DNA from: an uncultured Eggerthellaceae bacterium
GTDB taxonomy: Bacteria > Actinomycetota > Coriobacteriia > Coriobacteriales > Eggerthellaceae
Direction of reading: 5' to 3'
Length of the DNA stretch: 49,023 bases
Assembly (NCBI GenBank): GCA_934670115.1
Contig: CAKUOV010000013.1
Location: forward strand, 1-49,023
The notes under the pieces are model-generated. The model saw only the letters and a list, made by a program, of their open reading frames with translations. It ran no database searches and was not told the origin of the DNA. The position numbers and the translations under genes were made by a program. Below, in pieces: positions 17,668-26,900 of the stretch; within the stretch, counting starts at the first letter, position 1, and the number at the start of each line of letters is the position of its first letter.

Positions 17668-18609
17668 TTACGCCTCCTTTTCATCTGCGTCAACGGGAGC
17701 CTGGCCCACCACATGCTCCAAGTAGCTGGCGCAGCATGCCTTTGCAATGGTGCGCACGCGCAGGATGTAGCCCATGCGCTCCGTAGCGGAAATAACACCG
17801 CGCGCGTCAAGCAAGTTGAAAGCATGGGAACACTTCAGCACGTAGTCGTACGCCGGCAGCGGCAAACCCTGCGCCAAAACACGGTTGCATTCTGCCTCGT
17901 AGCGGTCAAATTCGCCGAAAAGCAAATCAGTATCGGCAACTTCGAAGTTATAAGCGGAAAACTCTTTTTCGTTCTCCAGGAAAACGTCACCGTACGTGAA
18001 CACGGTGCCATCGTCTGAACGGCTCCAAACAATGTCGTACACGGAATCCACACCCTGGATGTACATGGTCAAGCGTTCAAGACCGTACGTGATTTCCACG
18101 GGAACGGGACTGCACTCGAAGCCGCCCACCTGCTGGAAGTACGTGAACTGCGTGCACTCCATGCCATCGATCCACACTTCCCAGCCCAGACCCCAGGCGC
18201 CCAACGTGGGGCTTTCCCAGTCGTCTTCAACAAAGCGAACATCGTGTTCCGCAACGTTGATGCCAATGGCTTCCAAGCTTTCCAGGTAAAGCTCCTGAGA
18301 GCGCTCGGGAGAAGGCTTGATCAGCACCTGGAATTGGTAATAATGCTGCATACGGTTCGGGTTTTCGCCATAGCGACCGTCGGTCGGACGGCGGCACGGC
18401 TGCACGTAAGCAGTGCGCCATACATTGGGACCCAACGCACGAAGCGTTGTTGCCGTATGGAACGTGCCTGCGCCTACCTCGTTATCATAAGGCTGCAGCA
18501 CCACACAGCCCTGCTTGGCCCAAAAACGCTGCAAGTTCATAATGACGTCTTGGAACGTCGGGGGAAGATTTTTCTGCGAATCTTGCCCGTTCGCTTCTTC
18601 GATTGCCAT
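17668..18609 (-). CDS. glyQ: Glycyl-tRNA synthetase alpha subunit
   Basis: This 313-residue catalytic subunit of the heterotetrameric enzyme contains the class II core. Clear blocks are LQRFWAKQGCVVLQPYDNEVGAGTFH, WRTAYVQPCRRPTDGRYGENPNR and GWEVWIDGMECTQFTYFQQ, all strongly conserved in GlyQ. The start at 18609 has GGAG upstream; an ATG 14 codons earlier gives an Arg-rich leader and is rejected. A 189-bp gap separates it from lepB. I looked there for a T-box leader (the TGGNACCGCG element) and found none, so control by tRNA-Gly is not evident. Confidence 0.97.
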   Translation of the reverse strand: MAIEEANGQDSQKNLPPTFQDVIMNLQRFWAKQGCVVLQPYDNEVGAGTFHTATTLRALGPNVWRTAYVQPCRRPTDGRYGENPNRMQHYYQFQVLIKPSPERSQELYLESLEAIGINVAEHDVRFVEDDWESPTLGAWGLGWEVWIDGMECTQFTYFQQVGGFECSPVPVEITYGLERLTMYIQGVDSVYDIVWSRSDDGTVFTYGDVFLENEKEFSAYNFEVADTDLLFGEFDRYEAECNRVLAQGLPLPAYDYVLKCSHAFNLLDARGVISATERMGYILRVRTIAKACCASYLEHVVGQAPVDADEKEA

Positions 18610-18798
18610 AACTCTCCTTTTATCTCTTCGTTTATCCGATTGGCAAAGCAACCGGCTTGTTCCCTACCGTAAAAACGCTGCACAACCGTAGCGCCAAAAC
18701 GCAAACCACCGCGCGCGAAGGACCAGCGCCCAAACGCTCGCAGCGGCAAACGCTACCAAGTCTGCCTTGCACCGCAACGCGCCACAACGCGCAACACG

Positions 18799-19398
18799 CT
18801 ACTCCAAAAGCCCGATGCTGCTCAACGGCCAGTACGTGAAAAACGCACGACCCGAAACACTGCTTACCGGCACCGCACCGAAATAACGCGAATCCTGCGA
18901 GTGGTCACGATTATCGCCCATCACCCAAATGTATCCTTCAGGCACCGTATACGGATACGACACCCGCGCGGAATTCAGGGGGTACGACGGTTTTGCGTTC
19001 GTGTATTCCTCGCTCAGCGGCTCGCCATCAACGTACACAACACCATTTCGCAGGTCAACCGTTTGACCACCAACGGCAATGCAACGCTTGATAAGGGTAC
19101 GACCCGCCTCGTCGGGGTCTTTGAACGTGACAACTTCCCCTTGCTCCGGCGTTCTGAAATAATAGGACACCTTTTCAGAAAACACCATGTCACCAGGCAT
19201 AATAGTTTCTTCCATGGAGCCAGAGGGAATCTCGAAAGGCTGAAAGACGAACGTACGCAAGCCAAGCGAAATAAGAACGACCAAAACGAGCATGCCAAAA
19301 AAGCCCGCCCATGAGCTTTTCTTTTTCTCTGGAACGGGGGCGGTCTGCTTCTCGCGCAATGCGTTTACTTCATTTTCCCACGTGTTCTGAGGGGCCAT
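18799..19398 (-). CDS. lepB: Signal peptidase I
   Basis: This 199-residue membrane-bound protease removes signal peptides from secreted proteins. A cytoplasmic N-terminus is followed by one membrane helix (about 30-48). The extracellular catalytic domain has the serine motif IPSGSMEETI (Ser61), the general-base motif LIKRCIAVGG (Lys104) and the box MGDNRDHSQDSRYFG. The ATG is preceded by GAAAGG. It follows trmD on the same strand after 86 bp. In many bacteria rplS stands between these two genes; here it does not. Confidence 0.95.
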   Translation of the reverse strand: MAPQNTWENEVNALREKQTAPVPEKKKSSWAGFFGMLVLVVLISLGLRTFVFQPFEIPSGSMEETIMPGDMVFSEKVSYYFRTPEQGEVVTFKDPDEAGRTLIKRCIAVGGQTVDLRNGVVYVDGEPLSEEYTNAKPSYPLNSARVSYPYTVPEGYIWVMGDNRDHSQDSRYFGAVPVSSVSGRAFFTYWPLSSIGLLE

Positions 19399-19484
19399 GC
19401 AAAACCTTTCTTTTCACTGCGCGCCTGTCGCATATCAATCAAAAATCACTAACGTCCTATGATACCGCTTATGAGCGACGGCGA

Positions 19485-20213
19485 TTATTGCTCAAGCAAA
19501 GATTGCAAAAATCTTCTATCATCGGAAGTCAGCGGAGCGTCCTCAAGCAAATCAGGACGCAAACGCATCGTCCGCTCAAGACTTTGCTTGCGGCGCCACG
19601 AAGCAATCAGCGCATGATTGCCCGATAGAAGCTCGGGGGGAACATCCATGCCGCGATAGCTCGCAGGACGCGTGTATTGCGGATGCTCAAGCAAGTTTTC
19701 GTAGAAGCTTTCATCTTGAGCGCCATTTTCAGCGCCCAACACGCCGGGGATTTTCCGCACAAGCGCATCGATGATGACCATAGAAGCAAGCTCGCCGCTG
19801 GTCAAAACGTAATCACCCAAAGAAATGGTGGCATCGGCTAAAGAGTATACGCGCTCATCAATGCCTTCGTAGTGACCGCAAATGAACAGGATGCGCTCTT
19901 TTTCGGAAAGTTCGGTGGCAAACGCATCGTTGAAGGGTCGCCCGCACGGAGAAAGCAGAATGGTATAGGGCGCCGTATCGCAACCAGAAACAAGGCTGTC
20001 GTATGCCTCAAAGATGGGCTCGCATTTCATGACAAGTCCTTGGCCGCCGCCATAAGGATCATCGTCGGTTGTACGATGGCGATCATGAGTCCATTCGCGC
20101 AGGTCATGCGCATGAAAATCAAGATAGCCCTTATCTTGGGCGCGCTTCATAATGGAAGCACCCATAACCGAGCTGAACATATCAGGAAACGTGGAAAGCG
20201 TATCGATACGCAT
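19485..20213 (-). CDS. trmD: tRNA (guanine-37-N1) methyltransferase TrmD
   Basis: This 242-residue SPOUT-family enzyme makes m1G37 in tRNAs that read CNN codons, which prevents +1 frameshifting. The diagnostic segments are MRIDTLSTFPDMF, DDPYGGGQGLVMK, LSPCGRPFND, CGHYEGIDERV and SLGDYVLTSGELA (the knot that binds SAM). The ATG follows AGGAGG at ideal spacing. It directly follows rimM (12-bp gap) in the conserved rpsP-khpA-rimM-trmD order. Confidence 0.97.
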   Translation of the reverse strand: MRIDTLSTFPDMFSSVMGASIMKRAQDKGYLDFHAHDLREWTHDRHRTTDDDPYGGGQGLVMKCEPIFEAYDSLVSGCDTAPYTILLSPCGRPFNDAFATELSEKERILFICGHYEGIDERVYSLADATISLGDYVLTSGELASMVIIDALVRKIPGVLGAENGAQDESFYENLLEHPQYTRPASYRGMDVPPELLSGNHALIASWRRKQSLERTMRLRPDLLEDAPLTSDDRRFLQSLLEQ

Positions 20214-20225
20214 AGCATGCGCCTC

Positions 20226-20744
20226 CTACAACTCAAGAAGTCCCGAAGGGATATCCACGCTTACAACCTTATTCTCAGGGTCAACTTCCCTAATGAACTC
20301 ATCCACAAAAGGAATAGAGAACGTGTAGCCGTCATCGGCGGCAACACGCAGCAAGAACTGGGCAGGCATCTGCTCTAAGGCTTCTACCAGCCCTAAATGA
20401 CCCATTTCAACGTCAATCACGTCATAATCGATAAACGAGCTATCGGCAAGTGCGGCCGAGGTGGCATCCAAATCGTCTTTGCTCAGCAGAACGTGACAAT
20501 CCAGGAGCTTTCCCGCCGTTGTTTTATCGCGCACCGAGCTGAAGCGAACAATGTAGTCGCCTCCGGCACCTTCCGTGATTTCATCAACCGTTGCGGTTCT
20601 TGGGACATCAATTACGGGCGGGACAAAAAATACCTTTTGCCCCTTAGACAACAAAAACGGAAGGCTCGGTGCAGAACGCACCACGAGCCTTCCATCAAGC
20701 GTTTTGGTTCCCGTCAAAACGGCAACGTCAACCCAAGCATTCAT
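20226..20744 (-). CDS. rimM: 16S rRNA processing/ribosome maturation factor RimM
   Basis: This 172-residue protein is a two-domain RimM: an N-terminal beta-barrel, then a C-terminal PRC barrel (ALADSSFIDYDVIDVEMGHLGLVEALEQMP and onward, ending with IPFVDEFIREVDPENKVVSVDIPSGLLEL). RimM helps assemble the 30S head and binds protein S19. The sequence is divergent at the N-terminus, where the usual G-x-I-x-x-x-H-G-x-x-G block is only partly kept (VAVLTGTKTLDGRLVV). The start lies 2 bp after the khpA stop and has a poor ribosome-binding site, so translational coupling is likely. Position between khpA and trmD supports the call. Confidence 0.9.
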   Translation of the reverse strand: MNAWVDVAVLTGTKTLDGRLVVRSAPSLPFLLSKGQKVFFVPPVIDVPRTATVDEITEGAGGDYIVRFSSVRDKTTAGKLLDCHVLLSKDDLDATSAALADSSFIDYDVIDVEMGHLGLVEALEQMPAQFLLRVAADDGYTFSIPFVDEFIREVDPENKVVSVDIPSGLLEL

Positions 20745-20746
20745 TG

Positions 20747-21001
20747 TTAGTCAATGAGCTCCACTTCGACATGGGCATTTTCTTGAGAAGCAGCTGCGCG
20801 CGCAACCGTGCGAACCGCCTTAATAATGCGGCCCTGGCGACCGATAACCTTGCCGGCATCGGCTTCGTTCACGCGCAACTCAACGACGATGGTATTCCCC
20901 GATTCCTCATAGGCGGAAATCTCGAAATCATCCTCGAACTCGATAAGGGGACGCACAACCGTCTCAACAAGACCGGAAATTTTCTCGGTCAACTCAGGCA
21001 T
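20747..21001 (-). CDS. khpA: KH-domain RNA-binding protein KhpA
   Basis: This 84-residue single KH-domain protein has the RNA-binding loop GKVIGRQGRIIKAVRTV, with GRQG as the GxxG motif. KhpA proteins pair with KhpB (Jag) in Gram-positive bacteria and bind many transcripts, with effects on cell division and elongation. It lies between rpsP (1-bp gap) and rimM (2-bp gap), the usual place for this gene. The start is the ATG just after the rpsP stop. Confidence 0.93.
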   Translation of the reverse strand: MPELTEKISGLVETVVRPLIEFEDDFEISAYEESGNTIVVELRVNEADAGKVIGRQGRIIKAVRTVARAAASQENAHVEVELID

Positions 21002-21002
21002 T

Positions 21003-21248
21003 TTATGCTTCCTTGCGAACGCCGTCGATCAGACGCTTAACGGTGTCGGTGGGCTGAGCACCATTTGCGATCCACTGGTCAACCTTAGCCAGGTCAACAG
21101 AAACAGCAACAGGCTCGGTGCAGGGATTGTAGGTGCCAACCTGATCGATAAAACGACCATCGCGGGGAGCAGAAGCTTCTGCAACAACAATACGGTAGTA
21201 CGGACGCTTCTTGGAACCGTGACGTGCAAGGCGAATCTTAACAGCCAT
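21003..21248 (-). CDS. rpsP: Ribosomal protein S16 (bS16)
   Basis: The 81-residue sequence starts MAVKIRLARHGSKKRPYYRIVVA, which is unmistakable for bS16. The conserved DGRFIDQVGTYNP follows. bS16 binds the 5' domain of 16S rRNA during 30S assembly. A strong AAGGAG site precedes the ATG. It heads the rpsP-khpA-rimM-trmD operon, and a candidate promoter lies about 70 bp upstream. Confidence 0.98.
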   Translation of the reverse strand: MAVKIRLARHGSKKRPYYRIVVAEASAPRDGRFIDQVGTYNPCTEPVAVSVDLAKVDQWIANGAQPTDTVKRLIDGVRKEA

Positions 21249-21318
21249 GAAGATGAACTCCTTTTTATCTCTAAATCTATATGCAGGGCCTCATTACCCT
21301 AGAAAACAGCGATTGTAT

Positions 21319-21347
21319 ATACTATTACGAAACATTGCTTTTGACAA
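21319..21347 (-). promoter_or_regulatory. Candidate rpsP operon promoter
   Basis: On the minus strand TTGTCA and TAGTAT are spaced by 17 bp, ending about 70 bp before the rpsP start, in the AT-rich gap after ffh. This is a consensus match only. The -10 element is imperfect, and an overlapping TATATA could serve instead. Confidence 0.4.
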
Positions 21348-21374
21348 GTTCAAACCGCAAAATCGAAGAAAAGA

Positions 21375-22793
21375 CTACTCACCTAACATATCTTGCAGCT
21401 TCTTCAGGTCGGAAGCGCTCATACCGCCTAACGGGGAGCCAGCACCAAATCCACCGCGTGCAGGGCGTTTTTTACCCTTTTTGCCCTTCTTGGATTGCTG
21501 AGCCGTTTGAGCGGCCGACATCTTCTTGATCATCTTACATGTTTCATTGAATTTCTTGATAAGCTGGTTAACTTCGGTCACCGAAACGCCTGCGCCCGCC
21601 GCAATGCGCGCACGACGGCTACCGTTGATGATGTTGGGCTTCTGACGCTCTGCTTTCGTCATGGAGCCAATAATGACCGCCATTCTGTCAAGCGCGTCTT
21701 CATCAACCTCGCCCTTCGCCATGGCTTTATCGCCACCAGGCAAAGCGGAAATGAGCTTCGACACACCGCCCATCTTCTTGACTTTCTTATTCATATCCAA
21801 GAAGTCATCAAACGTCAGCTGCGCTTTCGCAAAGCGTTTTGCCTGCTCTTCCTCAACTTTTTCCTCTTGCAGCTTCACCGCACTCTCAATAAGGGAAACC
21901 ATGTCTCCCATGCCCAGAATGCGCTTTGCCATGCGGTCGGGATGAAATACCTCAAGAGAATCGGGCTTTTCGCCTTGCGAGATAAACTTGATGGGCTTGC
22001 CGGTAACTTCGCGAATCGACAGCGCACCACCGCCACGGGCGTCGCCGTCCATCTTCGACATGATCACGCCGTCGAAGTCAACGCGCTCAGCGAAAGATGC
22101 GGCAACGTTTACCACGTCTTGGCCGGTCATGGCGTCAACCACCATAAGAATCTGATCGGGCTTAACGGCATCTTTGATGTTTTGCGCTTCAACCATCATG
22201 TCTTCGTCAACATGCAAACGGCCCGCAGTATCGATGATCACCACGTCGCGCATGCTGTCAATAGCGTCCTGCACGCCATGACGCGCAATCTCAACGGGAT
22301 TAGTCGATGCCTCGCGATAGCAACGCACGCCAATCTCGCCTGCCAGCGTTTCCAACTGGTCGGCAGCAGCAGGACGATACACGTCGCACGCCACAACCAA
22401 GGGATTGTGGTTTTGCTGCTTCAAAAGGTATGCCAGCTTCACTGCCGCCGTTGTTTTGCCGGAACCCTGAAGACCCACCAGCATAATGACATTCGGAATA
22501 CGACTTCCCAACACCAGACGGCTATCGGATGTGCCCAAAAGCGCGGTGAGCTCGTCTAGAACCACCTTCACGACGTTTTGGGCGGGCGTGAGTGAATCAA
22601 GAACCTCGGCCTCTAAACAGCGCTGCTTCGTACGCGAAATGAAGCCCTTCACCACCCTGAAGTTAACATCGGCCTCTAGAAGGGCCATGCGAATCTCGCG
22701 CATGGCATCATTGATATCTTCTTCGGTAAGGCGGCCTTTGCCCTTAAGACGGCCAAACACACCTTGGAGTCTATCAGAAAGCGATTCAAGCAT
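21375..22793 (-). CDS. ffh: Signal recognition particle protein Ffh
   Basis: This 472-residue SRP54 GTPase binds SRP RNA and signal sequences and delivers ribosomes to FtsY. The N domain covers about 1-85. The G domain has GLQGSGKTTAAVKLA (P-loop), DTAGRLHVDEDMM and TKxD-like MSKMDGDARGG. The Met-rich M domain (about 300-440) ends in a Lys/Gly-rich tail. The length and order match the family. It starts with ATG and follows ftsY on the same strand. No 4.5S/SRP RNA gene was recognised nearby. Confidence 0.97.
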   Translation of the reverse strand: MLESLSDRLQGVFGRLKGKGRLTEEDINDAMREIRMALLEADVNFRVVKGFISRTKQRCLEAEVLDSLTPAQNVVKVVLDELTALLGTSDSRLVLGSRIPNVIMLVGLQGSGKTTAAVKLAYLLKQQNHNPLVVACDVYRPAAADQLETLAGEIGVRCYREASTNPVEIARHGVQDAIDSMRDVVIIDTAGRLHVDEDMMVEAQNIKDAVKPDQILMVVDAMTGQDVVNVAASFAERVDFDGVIMSKMDGDARGGGALSIREVTGKPIKFISQGEKPDSLEVFHPDRMAKRILGMGDMVSLIESAVKLQEEKVEEEQAKRFAKAQLTFDDFLDMNKKVKKMGGVSKLISALPGGDKAMAKGEVDEDALDRMAVIIGSMTKAERQKPNIINGSRRARIAAGAGVSVTEVNQLIKKFNETCKMIKKMSAAQTAQQSKKGKKGKKRPARGGFGAGSPLGGMSASDLKKLQDMLGE

Positions 22794-22900
22794 GCTCGTT
22801 TTCTCTCTTCCCGTTGTCTATCTCGTATCGTTTCCCTGCGCCGCACCTCGGCCGCGCGGCGGCGCTATACGCGCATCGCATGCACGCACCACACAGGAAC

Positions 22901-23839
22901 TTACTTGTCTTCCCCACTGTCAGTTTCGGTTCCAAACGACCCGATGAGCGCCGACACAAAGTCTTTCGCATCGAATTCTCGCAGGTCATCCAGGCCTTCA
23001 CCCACGCCGATCTTCAAAATGGGAAGATGCAGCTCATGGGACACCGCCAATGCAATGCCGCCTTTTGCCGTGCCATCAAGCTTGGTCATGATAACACCGT
23101 CCAGCGTGAGCGCTTTATGGAACTCTCGCGCCTGCGAAAGGCCATTTTGTCCCGTAGTGGAATCAATGACCAGCACCGTGTACACAGGCAGCTTCGAGCG
23201 CTTGCGCACGACCGAAACAACTTTCTGCAGCTCGCGCATAAGGTCCGATGAAGTGTGCAAACGGCCCGCCGTATCGATAAGGACTAAATCGGAGCCTTCG
23301 CGTTCGGCGCGTTCGATGGTGTCATAGCATACACTTGCCGGGTCACTTCCGCGTTCGCGCATGCAAATGGGCACATCAGCGCGGCGCGCCCACACTTCGA
23401 GCTGCTCAATAGCCGCAGCGCGAAACGTATCGGCACTGCCCAGCAGCACACTGCGCCCTTGCTCGGTTGCCTGCTTTGCCAGCTTGCCTACCGTGGTGGT
23501 TTTACCTGATCCGTTCACGCCCACAAAAAGAATAACCGCAGGTTGGCCGCCAAAAATATCCTTTTCGTCCTGCACGAAGAAATCGGCCATTTGCTCTTCC
23601 AGAAGGGAAAGAACCGACATCGCATCGGGGAGCGCCAAACGCGTGGCGCGGTCGCGCAGGTTTTCCACAATCTGGCTGGCAGCGGCGCCACCCACATCTG
23701 CCAAAATGAGCACTTCTTCCAGGTCGTCCCAAAAGTCATCGTCAAGCTTGGGGCCGCGCTGGAGCAAAACATTCATTTGCTCTTTAAACTTTGTGCGCGA
23801 ACGCTCCAAACCCTCACTCAAACGGTCAAAAAAGCCCAT
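22901..23839 (-). CDS. ftsY: SRP receptor FtsY
   Basis: This 312-residue protein is the membrane-associated GTPase that docks SRP-ribosome complexes. It has the NG core: GVNGSGKTTTVGKLA (P-loop), DTAGRLHTSSDLM and TKLDGTAKGG. The acidic A domain seen in E. coli FtsY is missing. The N-terminus (MGFFDRLSEGLERSRTKF) is instead a short amphipathic helix of the type that targets the membrane. It lies between smc and ffh in the standard order. Confidence 0.96.
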   Translation of the reverse strand: MGFFDRLSEGLERSRTKFKEQMNVLLQRGPKLDDDFWDDLEEVLILADVGGAAASQIVENLRDRATRLALPDAMSVLSLLEEQMADFFVQDEKDIFGGQPAVILFVGVNGSGKTTTVGKLAKQATEQGRSVLLGSADTFRAAAIEQLEVWARRADVPICMRERGSDPASVCYDTIERAEREGSDLVLIDTAGRLHTSSDLMRELQKVVSVVRKRSKLPVYTVLVIDSTTGQNGLSQAREFHKALTLDGVIMTKLDGTAKGGIALAVSHELHLPILKIGVGEGLDDLREFDAKDFVSALIGSFGTETDSGEDK

Positions 23840-23905
23840 TTGCGCTGTTCCTTCCTATCATCTTGCGATTACGCGAAGCCCAAACACGAATCGCAGCAAT
23901 TCTGG

Positions 23906-26900
23906 CTACTCCGCATACTGAAGCGCGTGCTCCAGTCGCTGGCTGATAACTTTCGTCACGCCATCGGCCTGCATGGACACGCCGAACAAAACATCCGCCA
24001 TCTCCATAGTACGACGCTGATGCGTAATCATGATGAGCTGGGTCGATTCACGCAGCTTATTAAGATACGCAATCAAACGGCGCAAGTTAGTATCATCTAA
24101 CGCCGCCTCCACTTCGTCAAGAATGTAGAACGGCGTGTTGCGAATACGGTACACGGCGAACAGCAGCGCTAACGCAACCAGAGATTTCTCGCCGCCGGAC
24201 ATAAGCGACATCTTGGAAATCTTCTTGCCACGAGGTTGCGCCACAACCTCCACACCCGTATGCTCCATATCCTGGGGGTCCACAAGCAACAGCTCAGCCG
24301 TTCCGCCAGGGAAAAGATCGGCGAAAATCTCTTTGAAATTCTCATTTGCAACCGCAAACGTACGAGCAAAATCGTCTTTCATGCGCTCGTCAATAACATC
24401 GTTGATCTTGCGCAGAGCCGTACGAGCACTACGCAAATCGGCCAGCTGCGAAGAAAGATAGTCATAGCGAACTTTCAGCTCGTCATATTCGGCCGCAGCA
24501 TCGGGATTGATGTTTCCCATGTTCGTGATACGGCGCTTCAACGCGAACACTTCTTGCTCGATTTGGCCACGATCTTCCAGCGACGGAAGCTCAAGAGCCT
24601 GTTCAAGCGGCAAATCGTACTCTTTCGCAATCAGGGACACGCTGGACTCCACTTGAATCTCAAGGCGTCCCTTCTCGATGCGCACCTGTCCCAGCTCTTC
24701 GTTTACCTGCTCGTAGGCAACGCGCGCTTCACGCAGCGCCGTTGCCGCTTCATCGGCCTGCTGACGCGTTCCAGCCGCCGCATGCTGCTTTTCCTCGGAG
24801 GCATCCTCAAGCGCGCGAGCACGAGCGCGCGCCGACTCGCCCAACACGTTCAGCGTAGCGATAAGCGGCACCGCGCGACGCACAATGCGCTTCTGCACGG
24901 CAAGCGATGCGCATGCTTTCTTATCCGACTCTGCAAGCTTTTCAAGCTCTTCCGCACGCGTCTGCAAAACACGGCGTAAATACACTTCACGCTCGGAAAG
25001 CATAGCTTCTTTCAACTTGGCATCCGCTAGATCGTGGGCCAGCTGCGCTTCTTTTGTGCGCGCCGGCGCAACGGCATCTTGGCTCTGCGTTACCAAAAGC
25101 TTTTCCTGCGCCACTTTTTCAGACGCGGCTTGCAGCAACTCCTGAAATTCCTGGACTTGCGGCTTAGCCTGATCAATTGTGTGCTGAACGTCTTTTCGCT
25201 GACGCTGTGCGCTTTCTAACTCGTTTTTCGCCTGATCAAGACGCTTCTTCGCAAGCGTTTGCTCGTTTTTCGCAGACGAAACCATGCCGCGCACCTGCGC
25301 AAGTTGCTGACCTTTTTCAAGCAGGGCATCTTGAAGCTTCTTCACCGCATCGGCAGCCGTCTGTGCAGCCTGCGCGCACTCGTCAAGCTCAAGGGAACTC
25401 TTGCGGTGCGATTCGCGCAAAGCATCAAGCCTGCGAGAACGAGCCAGAGCTCCTTCAGTCTCGTTTTCAGCCGTTTTTCCGAGAACAACGCGTCCATCAG
25501 GAAAAACGATATCGCCCTGTACAGTAGCAGCACAAAGGGGCGCCTTCGCCGCACCGTGCAGCTCAAGCGCATCCGTCAAATCCCCACACACCACCACATT
25601 GCCCAACAACGCACGCGTTGCCTCTTGCGCCGCCGGCGCAGACGTTACGTGATTGATAAGAAGCTCACGGTTGTTCGCCTGAAGAAGCAAGGGATCAACG
25701 GCAGATGCACCAAAACGAGCACTATCGTTGCGCAAAAGCAGCGTGACCAGACCTGAAAGACTCTTGCTACCCATCTCGCGCGCCACATTCGCGACAGACG
25801 CCCCGTCTTTTACCAAAAGCGCCGAAACATCTGCATCCAGCAGACGCTCAACAAGCGGGTCAAAACCAGGCTCAACTTTAATTTCATGAAGAAGCGGAGA
25901 AACATCCAAGCGCTGCTTTTGCTGATCGCCCTCAAGCCAGGCGCGGGCAGCAGAAGCCTGCGCAAGGCTCTCCCGCTCAAGTTGCTCAAGGGCAATCATC
26001 TGAGCAGCAAGCTGACGCTCCTCACGAATTGCGGCATCATGAGCGCTTTTCGCCCGTTTCTCCGACTCTTTTGCCTGATCGAACGCAAAACGTGCTTCGT
26101 CCTGCTCGCGCGTTGCCGCTGCAAGCTGCTCGTCAAGCGCGCTTCCTTGTTCCAAGGAAGCGTTATAAGCCTGCGTGGCCTGGTCAAACGCTTCCTGCAA
26201 GCCATCCATACGCTCATCAAACAAACTCGCACGACTTTGCGCCATGTCAAGCTTTTCCTTCGTGCGCGTGTAGTTGTTGCGAATCGTTTGCTCTTCTTTT
26301 TCCGCTTCGCGACGCAAGCTCTGATGCGAGAACACATCGCGCTCCATCGCGGAAAGCTGCAAAGCTGCTGCGGAATGTTCACGCTCAAGTGCGTCCACGC
26401 CTGAATGCGCAGCGGCAAGTTTCTCCTGCAGTTCGGAAAGCTCCTGCTCAAAACCTTGATTCTCAACGGAGAGCATTTTGACACGCTGATCGTTTGATTC
26501 CATAAGCGCTTCCAGCTCGCCTGAACGAACGCGGGCACTGCGCAGTTTCTCCTGGAACAATATAACTTGGGAATCCAGGCGCTCAACTTGTTCGGACACC
26601 GCACGATGCTGGCGCACAAGCTCCGTCAAGCTCTCGCTTCCATTCCGGATAAGCCCCTGAATGCGCTCGGATTCCGCTTCCGCCTGGCTAATGCCAGCAC
26701 GGCGCTGCTCCAAAAGCTCTTCCAACGAAGCGATTTGCACACAAATATCGTTCCATTTTCCCTGCAAAACACGCACATCATCAACGGCAAGACTCAAGCT
26801 GAGCTCATTGAGCTGGGCGGAGAGATCTTGATATGTTGCTGCTTTCTTCGCTTTGCGCTCAAGCGGACCCAACTGGCGCGAAACTTCGTTCACGATATCC

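Noticed and set aside
18610..18798. Possible T-box leader upstream of glyQ-glyS
   Set aside because: The conserved TGGNACCGCG element and a following terminator are not present on the minus strand of this gap.
22838..22865. GC-rich inverted repeat (GCGCCGC / GCGGCGC) between ftsY and ffh
   Set aside because: No T-run follows on either strand, so it is not a convincing terminator, and the region is simply very GC-rich.
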